Of a DNA stretch of 64,000 nt, positions 1-9,899 are shown one piece after another. Under the pieces are notes generated by a model that saw nothing but the letters and a program-made list of their open reading frames with translations, was not told where the DNA came from and ran no database searches. The position numbers and the translations under genes were made by a program. Each line of letters opens with the position of its first letter. The stretch's first letter is position 1. Origin of the DNA: Lineus longissimus (taxonomy: Eukaryota; Nemertea; Pilidiophora; Heteronemertea; Lineidae); NCBI RefSeq assembly GCF_910592395.1, contig NC_088319.1, positions 10,602,001 through 10,666,000 on the forward strand. The letters are read 5' to 3'.

Positions 1-249
1 ATATTTCTCCACAATCAAGGTCAGGTTTCTTTCATTCTTAGATTGAAATTGACATGAGTGACCTAATTCAATTTCGTCACAGGGTATGGCAGTCGTGTGA
101 TGTAATAAGACACTATAAAAGGAGTGTTTCTGCTGACCATGTCCTTTCGGTCCTATGCCTAGTCCACAGCCGACTAGGTGTTCGTGCATTCTCCTGGTTA
201 ACCAACGCAATCCTATTGGATTTTCTTGACCAGCCAATGCAGAATTGTC

Positions 250-1270
250 ATGCCCGGCCCATACAGCCAACTTAAGCGATTTGAGGCCATTGGAAGGTGG
301 CGCAGCGGGCAAGGTCCTGGCGCCATCGCCGAAGTGATGGGACTTTCGAAAGGACGTGCAAAGGTGGATTTCGAAGTGGCGACAGGACGGTAATGTTAAC
401 GTAGGGAGATCTACTGGTCGTCCTCGCATCTCTAGTGAAAGAGACGACCGTCATCTCTTGCGTCGTTGCCGTGCAGATCTTAAGAAAACGACGACACAGC
501 TGCGCAATGACTGGCACAACCTGGATAATGCTGACGCTAGTCGGACAACGGTAAACCGTAGGCTGATTGCTGCCGGGTAGCATGCAAGAAGGCAGGTAGT
601 CTGTCCAAAATTGACAGATGCGGCAAAACGTCGACGGCTTCTGTGGGCGAGAGCGCATGCTGACGTGCCGGACGAAATGTGGCGCCACATCGTCTTTGGT
701 GACGAGTCCCGTTTCTTGCTGTTCCGTGTTGATGGCAGGGTCAGAGTTCGTCGATTACCAGGCGAGCAGCTTCGGGAAGACTGTGTAGGCCTGCGTGTTC
801 CATTTGGAGGTGGTTCAGTCCATATCTGGGGCGCCAGTCATTATCATGGAAAAACTGCAGTCCGCGTCCCAGAGCAAAATGTAAACGGTCTCCTCTACTT
901 GGAGATCCTCCGTGATCACGTGCTGCAAGAAGCAAGAGCCCACTTCGGCAACAACTGGACACTAGCAGACGACAACGCCAGACCCCACAGAGCAGCAATA
1001 GTGAACGATTTCTTGCACGAACAAGACGTCAACCGTCTGGACTGGCCTCCTCACAGCTCGGATATGAACCCCATAGAGCACCTGTGGGACCATATCCGCA
1101 GAGAACTCGAAAATTTGGACCCTCAGCCTCAGAACCTTGCCGACCTTGGTGATGCAATTGTCCGTATTTGGGGCGAAATCCCCCAACGAAGGATACAAAG
1201 CCTCGTTACAAGCATGTCCCGACGAATTGCAGCGCTCATTGCTGCCCGTGGGGGCAATACACGATATTAG
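250..1270 (+). pseudogene. Tc1/mariner-type transposase, inactivated (DD34E)
   Basis: The transposase starts at the ATG at 250 (MPGPYSQLKRFEAIGRW) with a helix-turn-helix-like DNA-binding start. The frame then shifts near 350-360 and continues in the frame read from 356. A TAG at 578-580 interrupts that frame before it reopens to 1270. The catalytic part (611-1270) keeps the first Asp in FGDESRF, the second in LADDNARPHRA and the Glu in NPIEHLWDH. I count 34 residues between the second Asp and the Glu, the Tc1 spacing. Tc1 enzymes cut and paste their element at TA sites. Two lesions, a frameshift and a nonsense codon, make this copy non-autonomous. I could not find convincing terminal inverted repeats, and the left end may lie outside the window. 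Confidence 0.9.
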
Positions 1271-2702
1271 GTATGCAAGCAGTGAGAAATTACCCAATTG
1301 TGCAATTCCTATCAATTTTGACAATCAAATCTGGTCAGATGGAGGGAACAGAGTGAAACAATGACAAATATGTTTTTCATAGTATAGGTCCCTGATGAGC
1401 CTCCGTAGATAAAATGTCAATTAATAAGCAATTGATGGCAAACATGTGCAAGTTTGTGGTCCAAAAACACCCGCTAATACCATGTGTGTACAACTGCAAA
1501 GTTTCCACTCATTAATGTTTACGCATTACCATATCAAAATAAATTAAAAATGTATATGGAATCATATCTGCCATCGCAGGGGTGACAACCATTTTGCCCA
1601 ACAGTTTATCAACGATACAAAATATGGGGCCTCGATCTTTTCTATAGTCCAAACCATGCAACTCTGCCTTCAAAAGCATGATTCTACTCTCAGGGTTTCC
1701 GCTGGGTTTTCCGCCGCGGAGAACTACTCACAGCCCTAGCGAGTATTTGCTTATTCACGATATATACCCGCTATAGCGCAGTTGGTAGGAGGCGCAAAGA
1801 TCATTAATTGATGCAAACCAAACGTTAGCATGAAACACTGAATTGCATAAAAACCGCTGGAGCCAAGTGAAGTTTTGCCCCTGCGGTGTCCAAAGCGGCA
1901 AACTACTCCAGTTGAATCTGCTCAGCACTTGGGCAACTTTTCCCCCAAAGGTCGTGCGTTGGACATTGGTCTGAATTGAATTCATCAAAGGAAATAAAGA
2001 GGAGTAAGGATGTGACATACCTGTTTGGAGTAGACTCGTCTCACATTCCACTTTGCCGTTGGAAACAAGTGACCCTCCTGACTATGTTCTGGCCAAAGAT
2101 TTACCAGTCAGAAGTCTGCGCAGGCCCGAACCTACAAATCGGGAGCTTAGAATAAACCAAAAGGCACGCGTTTAATCCAGAATTGTATGAAGAAGGGATT
2201 TGGTGAAGTACCCAACAGAAGTGAAACTATATCACGACACGTAAGTGGTTTTGTAGGCCCTGCCATAAGATTATAGGGAGAATTTCAAAACAATAAATAA
2301 ATAAACCCTTGCGCAGAGAAAGGTCTTAGCACAGCTGACCGTTACAAGTGTAAAATAAGCCTTACCACATTGTTTAAAGGATTGTAAACGTAGCTTAATC
2401 TTATTGGTAGGCCTAGTTTCGATTTTTAAGGAATCAGAAAATCTCGTCCACGACCAAGTATGACCCTATGCTCAAAGGCTTGCTGACTTTTGGCACGTCC
2501 AACCGTACGTTACTGTACAGTTGAGACAAGGTTCTCTGGCGATCGTGTGATGTTTACGGAGACTTCTGGAAAGACATCGATGGTAGGTTCGTTTGAGTTG
2601 TGACAACAAACAAGACAAGGATTCATATTTGTTGACTTGCTTTACCTTGCACTGCTCCGAGACCTTGCCCCGTTACATCATAGCTCAAACTTCTGACCCA
2701 AA
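1271..2702. other. Non-coding stretch upstream of the JmjC gene
   Basis: No gene is supported here. The 3' end of the Tc1 copy should lie within the first 100 bases. The last few hundred bases should hold the promoter and 5' UTR of the JmjC gene, but I see no TATA box in the expected position. Confidence 0.5.
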
Positions 2703-2942
2703 ATGAGAGCCGCAAATATCTTCGTCTGCACCATCCTCGTCCTCATGTTCGCTGCATCAGTATCAACCTACAAGAAACCAGTGATCGGATATGAAAAAGA
2801 GCGCCCCAGGTGGGAAAAGATTGTACATCCGTACTATGATGTCATCTGGTTGGCTGACGGGAGGCCAAGGTCATTGGTCTGGCGGGCATCAGAGGTTCCC
2901 AACTGCGTATGGGAGATCAGTCTACTGCAGAAAGATGATAAC
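2703..2942 (+). other. JmjC gene exon 1 (start codon and signal peptide)
   Basis: It encodes 80 residues ending KDDN, followed by a consensus donor GTAAGT at 2943. The start is the first ATG, preceded by AAA, and gives a typical signal peptide: a short polar start, a hydrophobic core and small residues before TYKK. Confidence 0.85.
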
Positions 2943-5900
2943 GTAAGTACATGTATAAGATATTGCAGTTTGTTTCCTCTGTATCATTTTTTAAAACCAA
3001 AGGTTGGGTATGTCTTTGGGAACCCGCTCCTTGTCCTTTGGTTCAACTTTTGAACGTATCGACCCGGGGCGCATCCCGGGGACCGCATACCATCCGGGCC
3101 TTTTAAGCCTGAAGAAGCAGGCTTCACTGGTGGCACATTCCCACGAGAACATTAGGGAGTTTTCGCACTACCCCGAAACACCAACGCGAATGTCTAGTAC
3201 GCACTACGTATGTATCCTATGAGGAAGTTTTCGCAAACCCTTCAAAACGTCGACGCGAACGCGTATCCCGCTGATCGACATAGTTATTGGGAGGCCGAAC
3301 AATGGGATAGGCGTTCACATTGGCGTTTCAGGGGATTTACAAAAACTCCCAGAGACGAAGAAGAACATAAAAAATCGTAAGAAAGAGACGTTGCCTACTC
3401 TACGTCTTCTGGAACGTCCTCTGATGACGGATTTACCCTTCGTTATAATTTTGTTTTATCGTTTCGACTTATTTCAGGACACCGAGACCACATTCTACAC
3501 CAAAATACTAAAAGATAAAGACGCACAAAAGCTTCCTCTAGGTCGGCTGAAGATACCAATGACCGTCCCCAGGGAGATTCCAACCGGATCATACCAGATA
3601 GGAGTAGACTGCGACAGCGAACAGATTGAATTAAGAAGCGAAACATTCAAGATCATTGGACATGAGGTTTATGAAGGTAAAGGATGACATTCACCACGCA
3701 GGCCTTTTGAATTGACCAAGGACCTGCGTGCGTCTCCGATCATGCCGATAGAGAAGCCCCTCCACACGTCAAGATGTTACGCACGGTATAGGTTGATGGT
3801 GATGGACCGTATGCCAAATCCACTAGAGTCCTTACCGCTGTCCAAAATTGAAGCTGCTATACTCCAGTATGAACCACCAGAATGCTAACTGACTGGCCAG
3901 GGTAACCAGGCGAACAGGTGGGTATCAATGTGTTAACCCATTCGACAAGCAGCCTAACTGCCGAGATGTCTCTACTTCTTGCATTCTGAGATTTGTTTCT
4001 TCTTCAGGAGAAGGCAAGGCCCATCAACACATCTCAAGAGCCAAAAAATACTTCAAGAAGAAGGAAAACCAGTTCAGAAATATTGACCTTGGGAATCTGG
4101 CAGAGGTCAAATGCACGATACCCATCCTGAACAAACCCTCTAGATTAGAGTTTGATGAGAAGTGTACCAATAAAGCCTGTATCATCAGAGGGGTGACAGG
4201 ACACTGGCCGGCACACAAAAAGTAAGCTTGCCCTTTCGACTTTTGGTCACTGGCTCGAGACGTAACCGCGGACACGGCATGACCGGCGGATGCGATGTCC
4301 GGGCTTGCATTTTTGGCGCAGCAAGTCGAAAACGATCAGCTATAAAAAAACAACAAGACGATAAGGTAACCACTGCAGGCACAAATTGCCGCAGAGATCA
4401 CAATGTGTTTCAACAGCTTTGGAAATAAAGATTTGTTTTTATTTTTGACCTGAACATTTTTTGTTTTTCCAGGTGGAACGTCACAAAGATGAAAGACGAT
4501 GCGAGATTATCGGCGTATGGACTGCCCATTGGGGATTCGCCCGTCCGCCCAGGACTAATTGAGGAGCTCTGGGCTCATGATATGTCACGACGATATAGGT
4601 AGGCAATTATGTTACATTTTGTCCCTCCATGGCTGATGATGAGCTCTGGGCTCATGATATGTCATGACGACATATTCACATGTAGGCAGTCAGGTCACAT
4701 GTTAGCTCCAGTGGAGACTGGTTCAGCCTGGTAAGACCACTCGCCTCCCTGCGAGATCTTGTGATATTTGGGTGGTCGATCGCTCCGGTCACTACAATCC
4801 AACTTGCGTCAGGAATTGGCGGAGGCGCAATGACTTGGGACGAGGCTGGAGACTGGGTTAGGGTGCCGGGCTCATAGCCGGAAGTTCGTGGTATTCACGA
4901 TAATTATTTCTATCTAAAATCTTTCGGTCATCGGACATTGGTAGGTCATGTCTGGAATAGAACTTTTCATTCTAAATGCGAAAGCAACTTCAAACTCGAA
5001 CGAGGAAAAATGCGTTCAGTCCTCCAGCATCAATTCTGCCAGTTGTCGCGGACCAATATTGAAAGTAGAATAATACCTTTATCTTTACGTCAGTCTCACT
5101 TCTATTCTAGTTCCCAGCCAATGGTGTTCATGCGCTCCTTCCTCGACCTGTACCCAGAGCTAAGGGACGATTATGATGTACCCGAACTGTTCAGGGAAGA
5201 ACAGGACATGCTGAACGCTCTGCCACATAAGGCCAGGTAAGTCACTGCCAAATTAGAGGGGATACGCAGGACGCAGGAGAGGGGGGCAAATTGTCCCTCC
5301 AGAGGTCACCAGAAAATCGGCTTTTTCCCATGATTTTGGCCGAAAGATTTCACAAAGGGTCATTTTGCTCTCCTCTCCCCAGAGAGCCTTTTGCCCCATC
5401 TCGACAAGAAGCTACCTACGCCCCCGATTGATTCAAGTTAGTGTCCTCTCCGCTGTCTTACATCTGCTTTGATTCAAAGTGGTGCTTTGTTCATTACGTA
5501 ATACGACTGGACCTCCTTTTTCACCAGATTGGACTGGCACTGGCTGATCATCGCCCCAACCAGAAGTGGGAGTTATTGGCACATCGATCCCGTCAACACC
5601 ACTGCGTGGAACGCGCTCGTCTCTGGGAAGAAACGATGGGCAACCTACCCACCAGAGACCTACTACGTCCCAGGTAAGTGTTGTGATTGGTTTGCCAGCG
5701 CGGAGGGAGCGGGGCCAACAATCCCAAAGCAGCCTTTAGTTAACACCACGGGAGATGACTGCCGTTTCAATTCAGATAACGATGGACATTGCACTGCTAC
5801 TTCCGCAAACCTCAAGCGATCTAACCAAAGGAAAGCGACCACGTGGCAACTCACTTTAATAGCCAGTTTATGCAAAGAATTGCATTCGCCGGACACTTTG

Positions 5901-7435
5901 AAGCCTGTTCGAATGTTCGTCATCGTCTTCAGCATTAATAGGCAGGTTTCGCAATCCGTACGAGCGACGAAGTCACTTGGTGTCAACATCTCTCGTGGCG
6001 CAACACTCGTAAACCAAGAAGAATCGGCGAATTTTTACAAACAATTCGCCGATAAAATACCTTTACAGTCATTTAGATACATATGTACTTCGTCGTCCGT
6101 AGCTGAGGCTTTCTGAACCTTTCTATTATCTTCTCATCTGATCACATCCCTTGTGGATCTTGCTGGAATAGGAAACTGTCAATAGCGAGTTTTCGCAAAG
6201 CCCACGAAACGCCAACATGAACGCATATCTCATTATTCGACCTCATGATAACAATGTCGAACAATGGGCGGGGTATAGTCGTTCACGTTGAGGTTTCGGG
6301 GGCTTTGGGAAAACTCCCTTTGTCCATCATTAACGTATTTATTTGTTCTGTAGGAATGCGCCACAATGACCTGAGGAAACAGGCATACGGTGACAAAGAA
6401 GGTGTGGACAACCCATATTTGTGGTTCTCCCAGACGCTGCCTTACATCAAGCCTCAACTGAAGCCGCAGGAGTGTATACAACAGCCAGGTCAGTGTGTGT
6501 GGCTCCTTGGCACTCTGATTCCAAGGCTTTCTGTAATGGTTGTGGTATTTTTTGCCCGAAGGCTGGCGTTGTCTGATGCCTAGCCGCCGGACAAGGCCAT
6601 GCATATAGTGCTCAGGCTCATCTTAGTATAATAGCTAGGTTCTGACTGCACCAGCTTAATACCAACTTGAAACACAAAAGATATGCTCTCCAGCCTATGC
6701 TATGTATGCTACATTCTTAGAAATAAAGGTATTTGAAAAAGTTTTAAATGTTTTTTCAAGCCAACACAAATATGCATCCCGTAGAGAAATGAAAACCCCT
6801 CAGGTGTTGTTTGGAGTCTCAAAATCCATTAGGGGTTTTTCATTTTACCGAAAAACCTCTACGGTCTACATATTTGTGTTGTCCGAAAAATATTTGAAGG
6901 TTTTTCAAAAGCTCAAAACCTTTATTTTTATGAGTGGACATGTACATACATGTAACTCCCGAGTCCTACGAAAAGCGTGAAAATCATTTCATTTAAAAAA
7001 TCCTCCCAGTCTCAAATCGCTGCCTTGGAAGACGATATACCGACGACCGTGGCTGTACCCCGTGACAAACTCACGAACTCGCTTTTCTATCCTGTAGGTG
7101 ACGTTATCTTCATGCCTGAAGGCTGGTGGCACGCGGTCCTCAACGTCGAAGACACCGTGGCAGTCACACAGAACTTTCTCAGGAAATCAGCGCGGCGCAA
7201 CACAGTCCAGTTACTCCGACAGTCAGACCATCCCCAAACTTTGAAAGCTTTGGCGATGAAGTATGGAGACACATATCCAGGTTTGTTCGAGGAGAGGGAT
7301 ACAATGGACCAGGAGCGGCTGACCAGTGACGATTTGAAGGACATGGCGGGCAAAATTCACATGGTGGAAAAACTGAAGCGGCTTGGGAAGAGTGAGAAGG
7401 AGTTGCAGGAACTTATGCAGAATAAACGAAAGTGA
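2703..7435 (+). CDS. Secretory-pathway JmjC (cupin-8, JMJD6-like) hydroxylase, 8 exons, 507 aa
   Basis: Exons are 2703-2942, 3478-3676, 4008-4221, 4473-4598, 5111-5236, 5528-5673, 6354-6488 and 7098-7435. All introns are GT-AG and the phases join into one 1,524-nt frame. Residues 1-22 form a hydrophobic signal peptide (FVCTILVLMFAASVS). Residues 100-190 are a family-specific N-terminal region, followed by the cupin-8 entry segment ACIIRGVTGHWPAHKKW. The JmjC fold carries the iron ligands H320 and D322 (WHIDP) and H407 (EGWWHAVLN), followed by N411. TAWNALVSGKKRW matches the JMJD6/cupin-8 core. Such enzymes are Fe(II)- and 2-oxoglutarate-dependent hydroxylases. The C-terminus is helical and charged, ending in NKRK without a KDEL signal, so the product is secreted or in the ER lumen by inference. 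Substrate unknown. JMJD8-like or JMJD6-like assignment is open. Confidence 0.92.
3155..3350. repeat. Inverted-repeat element (GGGAGTTTT family), copy 1, in JmjC intron 1
   Basis: The left end reads GGGAGTTTTCGCAC and the right end ACAAAAACTCCC at 3350. Inner parts (CCGAAACACCAACGCGAA and TTCACATTGGCGTTTC) are also complementary. The left end is present twice in tandem (3155 and about 3221). The same termini occur at 6186-6318, so this is a small non-autonomous element family. Confidence 0.7.
4564..4673 (+). repeat. Exon-4 edge duplicated into intron 4 (33-bp direct repeat)
   Basis: GAGCTCTGGGCTCATGATAT at 4564, the end of exon 4, recurs at 4641 in the following intron. The 33-nt units at 4564-4596 and 4641-4673 differ at two positions. 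The second copy lacks the GTAGGC donor in register, so it is not an alternative exon end. Confidence 0.85.
4735..4910 (+). repeat. Possible tRNA-derived SINE remnant in JmjC intron 4
   Basis: The segment around 4855-4900 (TGGGTTAGGGTGCCGGGCTC, then a CCGG stem and GTTCGTGGT) resembles the D-arm to T-arm part of a tRNA with a CAT anticodon loop. The acceptor stem and a proper B box are not intact. No second copy is seen in the window, so this is a weak call. Confidence 0.25.
5528..5673 (+). other. JmjC gene exon 6 (iron-binding HxD)
   Basis: The exon follows TTTTTCACCAG and encodes DWHWLIIAPTRSGSYWHIDP and TAWNALVSGKKRW. It supplies H320 and D322, two of the three Fe(II) ligands, and the Lys/Arg expected near the 2-oxoglutarate site. 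The donor is GTAAGT at 5674. Confidence 0.88.
6186..6318. repeat. Inverted-repeat element (GGGAGTTTT family), copy 2, in JmjC intron 6
   Basis: It starts CGAGTTTTCGCAAAGCCC and ends TTTGGGAAAACTCCC, with complementary inner arms (CACGAAACGCCAACATGAAC and GTTCACGTTGAGGTTTCG). It ends 35 bases before the exon 7 acceptor and shares its termini with 3155-3350. Confidence 0.75.
6712..6936. mobile_element. MITE family A, copy 1 (CACTCTTAGAAATAAAGG termini)
   Basis: The left end CATTCTTAGAAATAAAGG is the reverse complement of the right end CCTTTATTTTTATGAGTG. The interior carries repeated GAAAAACC/GGTTTTTC tracts and no ORF. It lies in JmjC intron 7. Related copies are at 16598-16830, 28401-28624 and 29035-29173. 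Confidence 0.8.
7098..7435 (+). other. JmjC gene exon 8 (last Fe ligand, C-terminus, stop)
   Basis: Preceded by TATCCTGTAG. It encodes GDVIFMPEGWWHAVLN with H407, the third iron ligand. A charged helical tail follows and ends at TGA 7433-7435. The stretch 7211-7276 is repeated in the 3' UTR. Confidence 0.88.
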
Positions 7436-7995
7436 TGTATCATTGACTTCGAACCACTAAAGGATGATAAAAATCCGCATTCTATTCGTACGATCACAGC
7501 ATGCTGTGACATCACATCACATCATGCACAGGCATGAGAGACGCGGATGGTTTGTTTTCCATCACTGTATATAGATGACGCCTCGATAGTTTTTCTTGAA
7601 AGGTTTTTGGTTGAATTGATGTTCTTTACTCCGACAGTTAGACCAACCCCAAACTTTGAAAGCTTTGGCGATGAAGTATGGAGACACATATTTCAATACA
7701 TACAACTACATGTATATTAAATTTTAAGAAGATTTTTGATAAATCGCTTTATAGTTTGCACATTTCTTCCTGCATGCATTTGTGTACATCTTTTCTGTAA
7801 TACACGTGCAATGGAGGCAAAAATATACTCTAGCAGAAAGAAGATGCTTTAATATGTTTGCTTTGGATTATGGAACTTGATATCTGAGAAATCAAGTGAG
7901 AAATATATATTCACACCTTTCAATTCTAATGGGCTGTTCATCCTTTTCCATCACTTAAATCATTTTGTAATAAAAAGCAGTCTTTTGATTAAACT
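7436..7995 (+). terminator. 3' UTR of the JmjC gene with AATAAA poly(A) signal
   Basis: AATAAA is at 7969-7974, the first canonical signal after the stop, giving a 3' UTR of about 550 nt. The UTR contains a 66-nt copy (7626-7691) of part of the last coding exon (7211-7276), with two mismatches. Confidence 0.6.
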
Positions 7996-8423
7996 TTCAA
8001 TAACATTGAGGTGCGAAAATTCATTTACGCGTTTTTCTCTCTGATAGAATTAGTCGTTTTTACCGTCCCACTAAGCCTGGCGCAACCTCACAGGGCTACA
8101 CCACTAATAGATTTTAAGGCATTATCATTAGTCATGACTGCCATAACTTTTCTTACTCGTGTGCCTAATATCTGCAGAGAAGGAAGACCTCACCCAGGGC
8201 ATAAATGAATAGAATATTTGGCAGGTCATAAATTTCAGAGTTTGGGGGTCTGAAGTTTTTGGGGGTTTTCGTTACAATTTGGCCAACCTACAGGTTTCAG
8301 GGCTTAGCGAAATAATTAGATATCAAAAGCCACGCCGGCCATATCAGGCTCTAAGTGCATCAGAATATTTGGCAGCAACAGCTTTAATTCATGATATCAG
8401 AGAAAATACATTCTGATTGCACA

Positions 8424-8431
8424 TATAAAAG
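8424..8431 (+). promoter_or_regulatory. TATA box (TATAAAAG) upstream of a candidate first exon
   Basis: TATAAAAG lies about 100 bases before the ATG at 8525. A start site about 30 bases downstream would fall near GGACAGTGAGAC. It is a good consensus, but nothing else proves a promoter. Confidence 0.35.
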
Positions 8432-8524
8432 CCCTGCTGGACAGTGAGACAACGCATTGATTTCTTAAGTTACTTTTGATTCTGATCGGTCAATAAGTGA
8501 TGTGGCGTCAGAAGCTAACGGACG

Positions 8525-8571
8525 ATGGATGACCAGTCAACAACGAACTTTGATGTCTGTGACCTTGAAAG
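8525..8571 (+). CDS. Candidate short first coding exon of an unidentified gene
   Basis: The frame reads MDDQSTTNFDVCDLE and ends at AG followed by a good donor GTATGT at 8572 (phase 2). The upstream TATA box and the MDD-type start look like a genuine 5' exon whose partners would lie downstream. I could not find a matching next exon with confidence. It may be chance. Confidence 0.25.
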
Positions 8572-8579
8572 GTATGTAG

Positions 8580-9810
8580 GTCAAATCAATAACCCGTACT
8601 ATCACGTACCTACGCGTGATATTTCGACCATTCGTTAACGTAATGTAAACACATGTTGTGTTTTAACATTTTCCCACCTGGTGGCCAAACCGAGAATCAT
8701 ATCGGACCGTATTCGGTCCAGAAGGAAATTTCCCTAGCTTTACATCAAGTTTCAAATATGATAGTCCCAGTGGTTACTCCAATACTAAGGTGCCGAGCCT
8801 TTAGGCTGGTTACTCGTAAGAGACACTGGTGACGACGGGCGGCGGTAACATGTGACAGTGGATATAGTCCCCCTGGAGTCATAGTCTGGTAGCATTGTAT
8901 TTGACCAATTAAGCAGCATGATCTATTGTACCGCTAACCCTAACCAAAACATTTAGCAATGCGGGCTATTGATACACGGACTATCAGCCCTAGGACTACT
9001 ATCCCCGTCACACCGGCGCTGCATGGCCCGGCCCATACAGCGTAGCGGATCGAAGCTAAAAAGATGCACAGCTTCCCATGCATTAGGCCTACAATGATTA
9101 AATTAAGGAAATCAGACAAAAAAGTTGTTGGCTTCAGTTTTCCAGAGAACGGTGTTTTCAGTTGAACACTCTGATCATAGGCAGCAGCACGTATGATAAT
9201 TTATGAATGACCCTTTGGTAACGGCTTGAATGTTAGTAAACAGTCACATTCTTGGCAACATTTCAAATCACTTGCCACATATATAAGGCGAAGTACTAAA
9301 ATTAACGAAATCGTTTCCTTGTTCTATTTTTAGTTCTACTTTTGTTTTCATAATTATAATGAGTGTTGGGAAATGACCATGTGATTCTTGGCAAGCTACC
9401 GTTCGGTTTGATACTGACGGCAAAAATTGGTCCAATTCCAAAATGAATAAAAAAAACTTGGTTCGAGTCCAAAATAATGTGGAAATTCCGGCATGGGTTT
9501 TGTTTTAAAATCCCGGAACATTTCCCGATAAAGACTGACTCTAAAGTATCTAAATGCGCACTTATGATTGAGCAACATTTTTGAAATCCTGTTCGTTCAA
9601 TTAAATTGTTTAACGGAGTAGGGAACCTCTCTGTTCTCTACGAAGGACCCAAGTTGGTCCTTCTTAGACTTAGTACAGGGTGTCTTCAGAGAAAGGTTCA
9701 CTTTCTCACCACAAGGTAGTTCTTTTATTCATTCTTGAAGCACGAGTAATGCCACGTGACTCGCGGTCATTGATCAATAATTTATTATTGCACGTTGGGA
9801 TCTGGTATTG
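8580..9810. other. Gene-free stretch
   Basis: No coding or RNA gene is supported. A short hairpin (GAAGGACC / GGTCCTTC) lies near 9643-9664. The 16-nt string GCCCGGCCCATACAGC near 9025 also occurs in the Tc1 transposase at 252, probably by chance. Confidence 0.5.
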
Positions 9811-9817
9811 CAGCAAT

Positions 9818-9889
9818 TCCCATATGGTCTAGTGGTTAGGATTTCTGGCTCTCACCCAGGAGGCCCGGGTTCGATTCCCGGTGTGGGAA
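9818..9889 (+). tRNA. tRNA-Glu (anticodon CTC)
   Basis: The 72-nt sequence folds as a full cloverleaf. The acceptor arms TCCCATA and TGTGGGA pair with one wobble. The D arm contains TGGTCTAGTGGTTAGGA (A box). The anticodon loop CTCTCAC sits on a TCTGG/CCAGG stem, and the T arm is CCGGGTTCGATTCCCGG with a perfect B box. Anticodon CTC reads GAG. No intron is present and CCA is not encoded, as usual in eukaryotes. A T-run at 9895-9899 is the expected Pol III terminator. It looks functional rather than a SINE head, since no repeat body follows. Confidence 0.95.
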
Positions 9890-9894
9890 CGCAC

Positions 9895-9899
9895 ATTTT
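9895..9899 (+). terminator. Pol III T-run terminator of tRNA-Glu
   Basis: Five T residues begin six bases after the tRNA 3' end, the normal RNA polymerase III stop. Confidence 0.75.

Noticed and set aside
54-275. 73-codon ORF at the window start
   Set aside because: It has no domain and overlaps the transposase start in another frame.
1770-1790. tRNA A-box-like TAGCGCAGTTGG
   Set aside because: No B box or cloverleaf follows within 80 bases, so it is not a tRNA gene and no repeat body is seen.
5529-6116. 195-codon ORF running past JmjC exon 6
   Set aside because: Only 5528-5673 is exon. The rest is read-through into intron 6 after a consensus GTAAGT donor.
9024-9043. Short match to the Tc1 transposase start
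   Set aside because: Only 16 bases match, with no extension either way. Probably chance.
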